The notes: generated by a model not told the origin, from the letters alone. Numbered from the stretch's first letter, positions 19,504 to 29,232 are shown. The stretch: DNA of 64,000 nucleotides from Ferruginibacter sp. (GCA_030831945.1 JAURKC010000032.1:1-64000); one strand, 5' to 3'. Program-made: numbers and translations.

Positions 19504-21654
19504 CTATTTTCCCAATGAAAAAGCTACATAAGAATCGCCAGAACTTGCCTTCAATTTTCCACCGCCACAAGCAATCACTACATATTGCTTCCCATTTTTT
19601 TCATACACCGCTGGCGTTGCAAAACCAGCCGCGGGTAAATCAAGCTCTATTAATAACTTTCCCGTTCTTTTATTAAAGGCGCGAAATTTAGCGTCTTTTG
19701 TAGCTGCAATAAAAATCAATCCGCCCGCAGTAACTACCGGACCTCCATAATTTTCAGTACCCGTATGAATTCCCTTTGCTTTAAATTCTGGAACGTCCCC
19801 TAAAGTATCTTTCCAAACTAGTTCGCCTGTATTTAAATTAATCGCATTTAAAGTACCCCAAGGTGGCGCCACAGCAGGATACCCTTCTTTAGTCAAAAAT
19901 TTATTATAGCCTGTAGCAGCATAAGGAAGTTTATCCCATTCATTTACAGCACGAACTGGTGCAATAAATTTTTCTTTTTGTACAGTCTCGTTTTTTAAAA
20001 TAAAACTTGCAATAGCTTTTTTCTCATTGAGTGATAATTGTGAAAATGCAGGCATCATTCTTCTTCCACCTGTCAACAATGCAGTGAATTGTTGCTCAGT
20101 GTATTTTTTATTGATATCAATCAATGCTGGATAATTTCCTGCTCCCTTTTGATCAGGCCCATGGCAGGGCATACAACTTGATCGGTATAATCTTTCTCCA
20201 GCTTGCAAATTCGTCTCCAACTTCATTGGCTTCTCCTTTACATCAACCATCGTTAATACCCATGGCATTTCATTCGCATTCACATAGAGTATTCCCGATG
20301 TAGGATCAAATGCGGGTCCACCCCATTCTGCACCTCCATCAAATCCAGGAAAAATAACCGTTCCTGCTTTAGAAGGTGGATGATACATATTTCCCGTTTT
20401 ATATGTTGCTAACCTGCTTTTAATATCTTGATAAGAAGAATCAGGTATAATATTATTTAAATCTTTTTCTAATAATATTTGGCGAGCAAATGGTTTAAAG
20501 AAAGAAGGAAAAGGTTGAGTAAGAGAGGGCTTTTCTCCAACTAATTCACTCACTGCAGGAACAGCCATTTCATTAATTGGATAAATAGGTTTACCAGTTA
20601 CCCGATCAAAAAGAAAAATAAATCCACTCTTACTAACACTCACCACCGCTTCAATATTTTTTCCATCTTTTGTGATGTTGACCAATACAGGTGAGGTAGG
20701 TAAATCTCTATCCCATATGTCATGATGCACTGTTTGAAAATGCCAGATTCGTTTACCGGTTGAAGCGTCTAATGCCAACACTGAGTTTGCATATAAATTA
20801 TCTCCCAATCTTTTGCCTCCATAAAAATCATAAGCTGCAGAACCAGTTGGAGCAAATACAATTCCCTTTGCTTCATCCAAACTAAATCCTGACCAAGAAT
20901 TAGCTCCGCCAATATGTAGATAAGCTTCTTTATTTTCCCAACTTTCAAAACCTGGTTCAGCTGGTTTAGGAATCGTATGAAAAATCCAACGCATTTTTCC
21001 CGTATGAACATCATAAGCGCGAATATGACCTGGTGCGGCTGGAGAAGATTCTGAAACACTAGACCCGATAATCAGTACATCTTTATAAATGATTCCAGGG
21101 GTAGTAGATACGACATATAAATCACTTGCTTCCACTCCTAAATCTTGATGTAAATCTATTCTGCCCTCAGATCCAAATGAATCAATTGCTTGGCCAGTTA
21201 ATGCATTTACACAATAAAGATATCCGCTAGCAGAATAAAAAATTCGTTGGTCTTCCTTGCCATTTTTATAATAAGCTAAACCACGACATACATTTATAGA
21301 AAAAGGTCTTGCTGGTTTTCCCCCAATTGATTTCATGTCATTTGGATTAAATACCCAACGCTCTTTTCCTGTACCAGCGTCTAAAGCAAATAATTTAAGT
21401 TTGGGAGAAACGCCAAACAATACGCCGTCAATGATTAAGGGGTTGGTTTGAATTTGAGACTTATCATCTCCATCTCCAGTATGGTATTCCCAAGCCTTTT
21501 GTATACTCAACACATTATTGGTATCAATCAGCGATAAGTTAGAATAATGGTTATTCGCCTTATTGCCTCCATAGCTCGTCCATTCTTCTGGAGATTTGCA
21601 AGAAGTAAGTACAGCTAGCAAAACAAAAATAAAAGCCTTTATAACGTTTTTCAT
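19504..21654 (-). CDS. PQQ-dependent dehydrogenase with an inserted cytochrome c domain, lipoprotein
   Basis: 716 aa. A lipoprotein signal with LTSCKS (Cys 19) predicts anchoring to a membrane surface. The body is an eight-bladed quinoprotein propeller like membrane glucose/alcohol dehydrogenases: WTSYGGNKANNHYSNL at the start, blade motifs LFALDAGTGKERWVF and AYDVHTGKMRWIFHT, then VLALDASTGKRIWHFQTVHHDIWDRDLPTSP. A heme c site C494-x2-C497-H498 (RSSCMPCHGPDQKGAG) is inserted late in the propeller, with a distal Met candidate in MMPAFSQL, before the final blades (NLNTGELVWKD). Oxidation of a sugar or alcohol with electrons passed to the respiratory chain is expected. No PQQ synthesis genes are in the window. 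Monocistronic by position. Confidence 0.88.
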   Translation of the reverse strand: MKNVIKAFIFVLLAVLTSCKSPEEWTSYGGNKANNHYSNLSLIDTNNVLSIQKAWEYHTGDGDDKSQIQTNPLIIDGVLFGVSPKLKLFALDAGTGKERWVFNPNDMKSIGGKPARPFSINVCRGLAYYKNGKEDQRIFYSASGYLYCVNALTGQAIDSFGSEGRIDLHQDLGVEASDLYVVSTTPGIIYKDVLIIGSSVSESSPAAPGHIRAYDVHTGKMRWIFHTIPKPAEPGFESWENKEAYLHIGGANSWSGFSLDEAKGIVFAPTGSAAYDFYGGKRLGDNLYANSVLALDASTGKRIWHFQTVHHDIWDRDLPTSPVLVNITKDGKNIEAVVSVSKSGFIFLFDRVTGKPIYPINEMAVPAVSELVGEKPSLTQPFPSFFKPFARQILLEKDLNNIIPDSSYQDIKSRLATYKTGNMYHPPSKAGTVIFPGFDGGAEWGGPAFDPTSGILYVNANEMPWVLTMVDVKEKPMKLETNLQAGERLYRSSCMPCHGPDQKGAGNYPALIDINKKYTEQQFTALLTGGRRMMPAFSQLSLNEKKAIASFILKNETVQKEKFIAPVRAVNEWDKLPYAATGYNKFLTKEGYPAVAPPWGTLNAINLNTGELVWKDTLGDVPEFKAKGIHTGTENYGGPVVTAGGLIFIAATKDAKFRAFNKRTGKLLIELDLPAAGFATPAVYEKNGKQYVVIACGGGKLKASSGDSYVAFSLGK

Positions 21655-21842
21655 ATAAGCAATTTTAAAAAAAGCAATATCTTTTTAACCAGAATAGTTA
21701 AGGTTTCAAACAATTGTAAGTTATTGATTTTCTATTTTTTTATTTAAGGGAAAAATCAAATTTTTATTGAGTTTACTAAAAACCTAAGTACTACTAAACT
21801 TTATAAATTTAGGAATATCTTTTTCCCCATCTCAAACGCAAA

Positions 21843-22856
21843 TTAAAATTTAGGGCAATTAATCAAGTTGGATTTGTTATTATTGAACACTTTTATGATT
21901 GAAAACTCTGCAGTTCGATAATAAGCTCCTGCAGTTTTATCGGATGAATAGTTGATATCGTAGGAAAATCCGAAACGCAATAAATTGAATTCAACACCAA
22001 CATAGGGGATAACAGCATCATTATACCTTAGCCAAGTACCCAAATATAATTCGTAGTAGCTGGTAGATTTTCCATCAATAAAATAACTCGCCGCCCCTCC
22101 TACAATTATTTCTCTATAATCTCCTTGTTGCTGATATTGGAAACTAGTATGCAGCGTAGTATTCACTCCTACTGGGAAATAACCACCACCATGAACAGTA
22201 TACCTTCGTTTGATATAATAATCTGAATTTAAAGAAGTTGTTACAGGTTCTAATAAATGATTCACAGCCGCTCCAAAATACAGGCTTCTTCCATTGTCAT
22301 TAGAGGCATTGTAAATAATTCCTGTATTTAAATCTACTATTTTCTTTTGCGTATTTGAAATTTGCAGAGGCTCAGTAGTAGTCAATAAAAAACCACCAGG
22401 TGTAAGCTGGTCTTCAAATTTAGCTAAACTACTATTGAAATTAGCACTGCCATAGGCAGCTTGAAAACCAATCGATAAGGAATGGTTAGACACTGCATCA
22501 AAACCTTTTTTAAAAGAAAAAGAACCTGCTAAATAGTTTTGTTTTAAAAGCCCATTCCCACTTTGATCGGTCAGAGCATTCAATCCAATACTTAGCCGAT
22601 TGTATGGAGCCATTTTGGTTAATAAAATAGGAGCATCTACCGAAAAAGTAGTCGTAGAAAATGCGTTATTAAAAGAAGCCCACTGATTCCTGAAATTTCC
22701 TGCTAGCCTTAACGAGCCATTGAAATTTCCAGTGTTGGCAGGATTAAGCGTTAAAGGCGAAGAATAAAACTGTGAAAAATTTGCATCTTGTGCGCACGCG
22801 CAATTAAAAATGATAATTAGTATTAGGAGTATGGTGGTATGCTTCAACATATACAT
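21843..22856 (-). CDS. PorP/SprF family T9SS-associated outer-membrane protein
   Basis: 337 aa. The ATG at 22854-22856 overlaps the stop of the upstream metalloprotease by one base (TAATG); a second ATG two codons on is an alternative start. The signal peptide ends NCACAQ. DANFSQFYSSPLTLNPANTGNFNGSLRLAGNFRNQW is the family hallmark, and the rest is predicted beta-barrel strands (SLSIGFQAAYGSANF, FGAAVNHLLEP, GVEFNLLRFGFSYDINYSS). These proteins sit next to genes for large T9SS cargoes with type B sorting domains and are thought to act in their surface attachment or in gliding. The tight coupling here suggests a dedicated partner for the M43 protease. Confidence 0.9.
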   Translation of the reverse strand: MYMLKHTTILLILIIIFNCACAQDANFSQFYSSPLTLNPANTGNFNGSLRLAGNFRNQWASFNNAFSTTTFSVDAPILLTKMAPYNRLSIGLNALTDQSGNGLLKQNYLAGSFSFKKGFDAVSNHSLSIGFQAAYGSANFNSSLAKFEDQLTPGGFLLTTTEPLQISNTQKKIVDLNTGIIYNASNDNGRSLYFGAAVNHLLEPVTTSLNSDYYIKRRYTVHGGGYFPVGVNTTLHTSFQYQQQGDYREIIVGGAASYFIDGKSTSYYELYLGTWLRYNDAVIPYVGVEFNLLRFGFSYDINYSSDKTAGAYYRTAEFSIIKVFNNNKSNLINCPKF

Positions 22857-25800
22857 TATCTAAATAAAGTTATATTACCTTTTACCTCTTCAGTAGTTCC
22901 ATTAAGCAAGGTGATGATGATATAATAAACATAGGTTCCGTTATCAGCGACTCTTCCTTTATAGTAACCATCCCATCCACCCAAATACTCATTTGGTTTA
23001 GTATTCTTACTATTAAAAACCCTTTCGCCCCAACGATTAAAAATTTGAAATTGATTAACAGTAACTACTTCTTTACCAGCAATCACATAAAAATAATCAT
23101 TTACACCATCCCTATTAGGAGTAAACACATTGGGTAGTGCGAGACGAGATCGATAATAGGTTTTTATATGTACAAAAGTTGAATCGGTACAAAAGAATTG
23201 ATTAGACCCTGTGATTTTATATTCTCTATTAATATTCGTTGTAACCACCGGAGATAAACAGTTGTTACAACTCAATGCTTCGCTTGGTGTCCAAAGAAGT
23301 TTTTTATACGTATCCCCTTGATTAATAATATTGACAGAAAATCCTTCTCCACGAAATGCTTCATAATCAGCAGGCTGAGCGATTAATTTAAAAGGGATGT
23401 ATTTTTTTTGTAACGAATTATTAGTAGTCTGTAGTTCAAATTGAAGGAGGGCTCGATTGATAAAAACAAATACACCAGGCGTTTGAGTCATTTTTATAAC
23501 AGCAGGGACAACTACACATCCATTAGTAAATACAGTAGATGGGTCAAGAAAAGTAGACCCTAATTTATTGGCAGCTCCCAGTGTTATATCGTTATCGAAA
23601 TATTCAATCTCAACTTTCTTCTTCAACCTTGTATAACCATTGGTTAAACAAACTTTTACATTAACCAACAGACTATCGTTTTTAAAACAATCTATACCCG
23701 AACTATCTAAACTAATATCTATCGGGAAAACTTTAATATATGCAGTTGCTGAATCAGTACAATTAAAACTATTTTTTGCTACCGCCTTCATTAAAACAGT
23801 ATCTGTTACACTTAATATTGGATTAACACAGGCAGTACAAGAAAGGCCAGTGACAGGGCTCCATACAACAGAGGAGATTGGGTCATCTGATTTTTTTTGC
23901 ACCAATAATGAAAGCGTTGAATTGGTATATACTGTGGTATCATTAGGAGTTGCAACTACTTTAAATTGAAATTTTTGTATGAATGCTGTATTGTTGGTTT
24001 CACTCAATTCATCTAACAAATTATTTTCATCAAAAACCAATGTCAAAGAATCTTGTTTAGGTTTACTGACGCCAATAATTTGTGTAAAAGTGGCAGAACA
24101 TTTTCCTAAAATATCTGTCGGTAAGATAAAGCTGTTGTTCAATTTCTGAGGATTAGGAAGTCCAGGAAATTGATCATAAAAACTAACTACTGCTCCTGCA
24201 TGAATGGTATCGTAGCCATTATTATTAATTCCAAAAACAACACGGATACTGTCATTTTTATAACATTTAACTTCAAATATAGCAATAGAACCATCTAGTT
24301 TTGGATCAAGTACGGTCAAGGTATAAGTACCTGAGTTCGATACACAAGCACCTTTGGAAGCGGTAAGTTTTATTTTATAAGTTCCCGGCTGCAAAAAATC
24401 ATATAACAGATCTTTTGATGTCCCAGCATTTGAAAAATTAGCTCCCGTATTATCGGATACAAACCATTGGTGATTAGTTGCGCCATAAGAAGTATTTTGA
24501 AAAAGAACTGGGTCTTTATATATAACACTTGTAGACGCAATTAATCTTTTATCTGGTGAAAACCTTGCCACCACACCACAATCAGCCATCACATTTCCTG
24601 TATAAGAAGAAACACAGGTTCGGCCAGCAGTAAAAGCGAGTAATTTAATTACATAGGTTGTAGCGGTAGTAACTTGATAACTAAAAGCCTGCGTAGTAGC
24701 AACCAATACTTCATTAACATACCACTCATAACTAGTAGCACCTGTAGAAGTGTTGTTGAAATTTACTATATCCCCTACAACCGGATGTGCATTTGAATAC
24801 CAATCAAACTTAGCCACTATAGCACCGTTGCAGGGCGAATTACATCGATCACTATTGAGTAAGGTTCCCCCACTAAATATAGAAAGAAATGCATGCATTC
24901 TGTCTGATTGGCCCTGTGTAAAAACTGTAGGGCAAGGACTACCATAATCCATGAAATTGGAAATATTATCAGGCACATCTTTAGTAAAAGGTCCAGAAAT
25001 AGTATCCGTATTACAGGTGTTATCTGGACTATTACAAGGAGAAGATTTAGTACTTCTATCTGGCGGTGTATCACATACTAAATCTCCATCAAGAGTACAA
25101 TCTGCATTAGCACAATTTTGTCCTTGAAAAGTATGTAATAAAGATAAGTAGTGTCCCATTTCATGTGCTACCAATGGGCCACTCAAACTACTAACTACTA
25201 ATCCTCCACCAGCTGATGCGTAACCACCAAAACCCACTCTTTGCCAACTACCGCATTCAAAAACCGTAGGTGGAATTTCTCCCTTAATCGAAGAGACCAA
25301 CCAAATGTTCGCATAAAACTTAGGATCCCATTGAGTCAAAGTAGCCAATGCCCCCGATTCCAAATCAACATCTATATTTTCGTAGTAGGAATTCACTCGG
25401 TCAATACCATTTGTTAGAGATCCATCCGGCGCTGTATTTGCTAAACAAAATTGAATACCTGTATTTACGCCCAGCGGATCTACTGAATAAGTTCCTTGGT
25501 GTGCAAATGCATCATTTAACTCCTTAATTCCATCAATAACCATTTGGTTAGTTATTGACTCAGGGTTTGAATTAATAATATGAACTACTACAGGTATAGA
25601 GATAATGCCAGTAATAGGTGAAACGGAAGTACTTTTATCTACACCACTTTTTTTAGCATTCGAATTAGTACGATTATTCTTATTGGCAGACTGCAAAGAA
25701 GGAGTATACATTCGAATTTGCGCATTTAGTTTTTCTTCATTCGCTCTAAATAAAGGATTTTTTCTCAAGGTTTGAATAAGATTATCAGCGCCGCATGCAT

Positions 25801-25888
25801 TGGGTTGAAAAATATTTTTATTGGATTGAGCAAACACAATGATTGATAAAAGCAGAAAAATGCTAAGTAGTATTTTTTTCTTTTTCAT
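22856..25888 (-). CDS. Secreted M43 family zinc metalloprotease with PKD/CARDB-like domains and type B T9SS sorting domain
   Basis: 1010 aa from the ATG at 25886-25888, chosen because it begins MKKKKILLSIFLLL and gives a clean signal peptide ending VFAQ; the open frame extends 36 codons further upstream (25996) with no signal-like sequence. A pro-region is followed by an M43/pappalysin-like domain whose zinc motif is H242-E-M-G-H-x5-H (AHEMGHYLSLLH). A downstream Met-turn candidate is NFMDYG, and there are many Cys. PKD-like and CARDB-like beta domains follow. The C-terminus (LPNVFTPNRDGVNDYF, FQIFNRWGERVF, GWDGYYKG) is a type B sorting domain. It is secreted by type IX; its target is unknown. 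Confidence 0.88.
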   Translation of the reverse strand: MKKKKILLSIFLLLSIIVFAQSNKNIFQPNACGADNLIQTLRKNPLFRANEEKLNAQIRMYTPSLQSANKNNRTNSNAKKSGVDKSTSVSPITGIISIPVVVHIINSNPESITNQMVIDGIKELNDAFAHQGTYSVDPLGVNTGIQFCLANTAPDGSLTNGIDRVNSYYENIDVDLESGALATLTQWDPKFYANIWLVSSIKGEIPPTVFECGSWQRVGFGGYASAGGGLVVSSLSGPLVAHEMGHYLSLLHTFQGQNCANADCTLDGDLVCDTPPDRSTKSSPCNSPDNTCNTDTISGPFTKDVPDNISNFMDYGSPCPTVFTQGQSDRMHAFLSIFSGGTLLNSDRCNSPCNGAIVAKFDWYSNAHPVVGDIVNFNNTSTGATSYEWYVNEVLVATTQAFSYQVTTATTYVIKLLAFTAGRTCVSSYTGNVMADCGVVARFSPDKRLIASTSVIYKDPVLFQNTSYGATNHQWFVSDNTGANFSNAGTSKDLLYDFLQPGTYKIKLTASKGACVSNSGTYTLTVLDPKLDGSIAIFEVKCYKNDSIRVVFGINNNGYDTIHAGAVVSFYDQFPGLPNPQKLNNSFILPTDILGKCSATFTQIIGVSKPKQDSLTLVFDENNLLDELSETNNTAFIQKFQFKVVATPNDTTVYTNSTLSLLVQKKSDDPISSVVWSPVTGLSCTACVNPILSVTDTVLMKAVAKNSFNCTDSATAYIKVFPIDISLDSSGIDCFKNDSLLVNVKVCLTNGYTRLKKKVEIEYFDNDITLGAANKLGSTFLDPSTVFTNGCVVVPAVIKMTQTPGVFVFINRALLQFELQTTNNSLQKKYIPFKLIAQPADYEAFRGEGFSVNIINQGDTYKKLLWTPSEALSCNNCLSPVVTTNINREYKITGSNQFFCTDSTFVHIKTYYRSRLALPNVFTPNRDGVNDYFYVIAGKEVVTVNQFQIFNRWGERVFNSKNTKPNEYLGGWDGYYKGRVADNGTYVYYIIITLLNGTTEEVKGNITLFR

Positions 25889-26179
25889 GTGTAGGAAATT
25901 GATTGAAAGAGTGTAAATTTCTTTTTTTAAGAAGACGACTGCCCTCTTTGAATTAAATTGAAGTATTGAAGGTATTAACAAATCTTGTAATTGCATTTAG
26001 ATTTAAAAATACTTTTTGATAAAGTTTATAACCTTCGCATATCTAAGGAAATCTATTCCAACAAATTTTTTATGTACACCACCGTGACATTGGGTATCAG
26101 ATTTATTTGTTTCACAAATTTATCTAAAATCGCCAAATAGTTGCGATATTTATCCCTTCCTAATAAAGTAAAACAACCT

Positions 26180-26905
26180 ATGTCATTAAGCAGCAATTTT
26201 GAAGAAATCATTCAACGCAGACGTTCTAACCGAAAATTTGATGGAAATATTGAAGTGCCAAACGAGGTGATCAAACGAAGTTTAGAGCGCAGTATATTGT
26301 CTCCCAATAGTAGCAACATGCAACTTTGGGAATTTCAATGGATTAAAGACCCTATATTAAAAGAAAAATTTACCTCCCTTTGCTTAAACCAAAATGCCGC
26401 CAAAACTGCCAAACAATTGGTGGTTTTTGTTACTAGAAAAGACCTTTGGAAACAAAGAGCCGATTGGAATTATAATAAAATTAAAGAAGGTATTTCTGGT
26501 GAACCTAATACCGCACAAAAAAAAGGACTGTACTATTATGGTAAATTAATGCCACTCGCCTACCGCTCGGATATATTTGGAATCTTTACTTTAATCAGAA
26601 GATTACTCTGTTTTTTTATGGGTCTTCAAAAACCATTTATGCGTTTTGGTGGTGATGCAGATCAGCGCGTTACCGTGCATAAATCTTGCGCCCTTGCTGC
26701 ACAAACATTTATGCTATCTATTACCGCTGAAGGGTTTGACTCTTGTCCAATGGAAGGCTTTGATGCCGTTCGTGTAAAAAAAGCGTTACAATTACCAGCC
26801 GGCGCAGAAATTAATATGATTATTGCTGTTGGTAAAGGAACAGAACCAGGCGTTTGGGGACCAAGGTTTAGAGTCCCTTACAACGAAGTTGTTGTTGAAC
26901 GGTAA
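26180..26905 (+). CDS. Nitroreductase family protein
   Basis: 241 aa from the ATG at 26180. The frame opens earlier at 26141, but those 13 codons are poor coding sequence and SLSSNFEEIIQRRRSNRKF is the expected family N-terminus. Motifs: RRRSNRKFDG (FMN phosphate contact), LSPNSSNMQLWEFQW, VHKSCALAAQTFMLS, EGFDSCPMEGFD and a final IIAVGKG strand. Family members use FMN and NAD(P)H to reduce nitroaromatics, quinones or similar. The region AYRSDIFGIFTLIRRLL, with an extra hydrophobic stretch, is longer than in typical NfsB and may alter the active-site lid. It is transcribed toward tmRNA and ends at a bidirectional terminator. Substrate unknown. Confidence 0.85.
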   Translation: MSLSSNFEEIIQRRRSNRKFDGNIEVPNEVIKRSLERSILSPNSSNMQLWEFQWIKDPILKEKFTSLCLNQNAAKTAKQLVVFVTRKDLWKQRADWNYNKIKEGISGEPNTAQKKGLYYYGKLMPLAYRSDIFGIFTLIRRLLCFFMGLQKPFMRFGGDADQRVTVHKSCALAAQTFMLSITAEGFDSCPMEGFDAVRVKKALQLPAGAEINMIIAVGKGTEPGVWGPRFRVPYNEVVVER

Positions 26906-26921
26906 TTACAAACTAAATAAA

Positions 26922-26949
26922 AAAAACCTCTCGTAATTGAGAGGTTTTT
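26922..26949. terminator. Bidirectional terminator between nitroreductase gene and tmRNA
   Basis: Hairpin with stem ACCTCTC/GAGAGGT (26926-26932 and 26939-26945), a 6-nt loop, an A-run before it and a T-run after it, so it can serve both the plus-strand nitroreductase gene and the minus-strand ssrA. Confidence 0.85.
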
Positions 26950-27321
26950 GGTGGAGATGCAGGGAGTCGAACCCTGGTCCAAACACATTCGCCGTAAGCT
27001 TTCTACATGTTTATTATTGCATTAATTGTAGGGAAATAGCAGGAGCAATACAAACCAACCATAACCTTAGAAGAATGAGCTTAAGTTCCGAATACTTCAT
27101 AACGGAACAGCATTCCATTTTCTTTTTGAGTCGGCGGAAGAACTTGGTAACAGAACAACCCGTTCAACGGCCCTAATGGGTGCTAGTCTATCGACTAAGC
27201 AGCCATGGCATACTGAGTATTGCCATTTGAAGTTTTGAATATTCAGATTAAAGTGCTAATTATCCAACGCACTACATGCTTACACTTACAAAGATCTATG
27301 CTGTCAAAACCGGTCATCCCC
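26949..27321 (-). ncRNA. ssrA: tmRNA (transfer-messenger RNA)
   Basis: About 373 nt. The 5' end GGGGATGACCGGTTTTGACA (from 27321 downward) and the 3' end with the TPsiC arm GGTTCGACTCCC and CATCTCCACCA (to 26949, CCA encoded) pair as a 7-bp acceptor stem with one G-U. The tag reading frame sits at 27224-27195: resume codon GGC, then AAT ACT CAG TAT GCC ATG GCT GCT and TAG. With the tRNA alanine the tag is A-GNTQYAMAA, ending in the hydrophobic-Ala-Ala expected for ClpXP-type degradation. It rescues stalled ribosomes together with SmpB (not in window). Confidence 0.97.
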
Positions 27322-27357
27322 ATAATGGCTAATCCTTTTTATTTCATCAGCTTTCAT

Positions 27358-27366
27358 GCAAATTTA
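27358..27366 (-). promoter_or_regulatory. Promoter -7 element for ssrA
   Basis: Reads TAAATTTGC on the minus strand, matching the Bacteroidota -7 consensus TAnnTTTG. It is about 37 nt upstream of the mature tmRNA 5' end, implying a short processed leader. Confidence 0.55.
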
Positions 27367-27380
27367 CGTAAACTATTTAG

Positions 27381-27413
27381 TTTGGCTTTTAAAAGTCTTG
27401 TGCTATACATTTG
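27381..27413 (+). promoter_or_regulatory. Promoter for the MutS-like gene
   Basis: TTTG at 27381-27384 and TACATTTG at 27406-27413, spaced 21 nt, fits the Bacteroidota -33/-7 promoter. It is divergent from and adjacent to the ssrA promoter. Confidence 0.6.
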
Positions 27414-27441
27414 TATCACCTAATTTTAACAAAAGCTATTT

Positions 27442-29232
27442 ATGCTACCCGAACAATACTATTTGAATAGAAAAGAACTGTTATCGACTAATCTTCATTC
27501 TTTACTCCGTAAAAAAAATCAATTGGGTTGGGCTAGATTCATTGTGATGCTAGGCATTATTTTTTCTGGATACTTTTTATTTCATATTGGGTTGATATTT
27601 ATCGCAGCAGTCATTTTATTAGCCTTCATTTTTGTTAAATTAGTATATGCCGATACAGATAATAAACAAAACATTTCCCATACCCAACAATTAATACAAA
27701 TCAATATTGATGAACTCACTGCCTTATCAGGCAACACTGCTCATTTTGAAGACGGTGCCATTCATCAACCACATGCTCACGACTATGCCAATGATTTAGA
27801 TCTTTTTGGTAAGGCTTCGCTTTTTCAATACATCAATAGAACTGCTTCTGAGATGGGTAGTCAAACCCTAGCCAGTTGGTTATTATCACCCGCAAAAGAA
27901 TCCGTTATTTTACAGCGTCAGCAAGCTATTCAAGAATTGTCTTCCAATACTCCTTGGAGGCAAGAACTTCAAGCTTTAGGAAAAGCAAAAAAAATCTACC
28001 ACGCTACAAAAGAGCGCTTACAGGAATGGATAAACGAAAAAACCATTTTTATCCAGCAACCCTTTTGGCTATTTCTTCAGATACTGATTCCGCTTTTGAT
28101 GGTATCGGCTATTATGCTTAATTATTTTGATTTTATTTCTAATCCAATTCGAAATTATTTTTTATTGGCTTCCGCTATTCTTGCCTACTTCATTAGCAAA
28201 AAAGCAATCCACCTTCATGAGCAGCTCTCAAAAATGTCTGCTGAATTATCTGTGCTTGCAGACAGTATTCAACTCGTTGAAAACACTCATTTCCAATCGG
28301 AATTATTACTAAAATTAAAGCAGTCATATGCTATACAAAAAGGAAAAGCATCTCAAGAATTAAAACAACTAGAAAAGATTTTAGCAAGAATGGATTATCG
28401 GCTCAATCCTGTAATCTATATCCCCTTAGCTATCCTTGTTCAATGGGATTTACAACAAGTGATCGCATTAGAAAAATGGAAAAAAAGAAATCAACAAAAT
28501 ATTGCAGCATGGTTTGATACATTGGGTGAATTGGAAGCCATTAGCAGTTTATCCAACCTGCATTTCAATCATCCAGACTGGTGTTTTCCAGAACTAAAAA
28601 AAGAACATTTTTCTATCCATGGAATTGAAATAGGCCATCCACTGATTAATAAAAGTAAAAGGGTAAACAACTCGATTACCATCAACCAATCCGGTAAACT
28701 GATGCTAATAACTGGAAGCAATATGGCAGGAAAAAGCACCTATTTAAGAAGCGTAGGAATCAATGTGGTATTAGCAATGGCGGGTTCAGTAGTTTGTGCA
28801 AAAAGTTTATCCTTATCTCCTGTTCAACTCATCACGAGTATGCGTATTGCTGATAATTTAGAAGAAAATACGTCTACCTTTTATGCAGAACTTAAAAAGC
28901 TAAAAACGGTTATTGAAAAAGTGAATGCACATGAACCTGTATTTATCTTACTAGATGAAATTTTAAGAGGTACTAATTCACTAGACCGTCATACAGGATC
29001 AGTGGCATTGACTAAACAATTGATTAAACAAAAAGCTGCTGCTATTATCGCCACCCATGATGTAGCGTTAGCAAAAATTGAAGATGAATTTCCAGAGAAC
29101 CTCCTGAATTATCATTTTGATGCGCAGGTAAATAAAGAAGAATTGTATTTTGACTATTCTCTAAAAACAGGGATCTGTCAATCTATTAACGCCTCCATTT
29201 TGATGAAAAAAATAGGGATAGAATTAGAATAA
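27442..29232 (+). CDS. Membrane-anchored MutS-family ATPase
   Basis: 596 aa. Two N-terminal hydrophobic helices (about residues 30-70) and a second pair (about 205-255, FWLFLQILIPLLMVSAIML and NYFLLASAILAYFIS) suggest membrane attachment, unlike MutS1. The middle resembles the MutS lever/core (RQQAIQELSSN). The C-terminal ABC-type ATPase has Walker A TGSNMAGKSTYLR, signature region EENTSTFYAELKKLK, Walker B VFILLDEILRGTNSLDRHTG and the His-loop IIATHD. The N-terminal mismatch-recognition domain with the Phe-x-Glu motif is missing and no Smr domain is present. It may act on DNA junctions at the membrane, but the role is not established. It has its own promoter divergent from ssrA. Confidence 0.85.
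   Translation: MLPEQYYLNRKELLSTNLHSLLRKKNQLGWARFIVMLGIIFSGYFLFHIGLIFIAAVILLAFIFVKLVYADTDNKQNISHTQQLIQINIDELTALSGNTAHFEDGAIHQPHAHDYANDLDLFGKASLFQYINRTASEMGSQTLASWLLSPAKESVILQRQQAIQELSSNTPWRQELQALGKAKKIYHATKERLQEWINEKTIFIQQPFWLFLQILIPLLMVSAIMLNYFDFISNPIRNYFLLASAILAYFISKKAIHLHEQLSKMSAELSVLADSIQLVENTHFQSELLLKLKQSYAIQKGKASQELKQLEKILARMDYRLNPVIYIPLAILVQWDLQQVIALEKWKKRNQQNIAAWFDTLGELEAISSLSNLHFNHPDWCFPELKKEHFSIHGIEIGHPLINKSKRVNNSITINQSGKLMLITGSNMAGKSTYLRSVGINVVLAMAGSVVCAKSLSLSPVQLITSMRIADNLEENTSTFYAELKKLKTVIEKVNAHEPVFILLDEILRGTNSLDRHTGSVALTKQLIKQKAAAIIATHDVALAKIEDEFPENLLNYHFDAQVNKEELYFDYSLKTGICQSINASILMKKIGIELE

Noticed and set aside
22856..25996. Longest-frame start of the M43 protease at 25996
   Set aside because: The first 36 codons lack signal-peptide features; the ATG at 25888 begins a clear signal peptide.
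26937..27423. Two plus-strand open frames (26937-27176 and 27220-27423)
   Set aside because: They are antisense to the tmRNA gene; the first reads through the tRNA-like 3' end (CRESNPGP), a well-known false protein.
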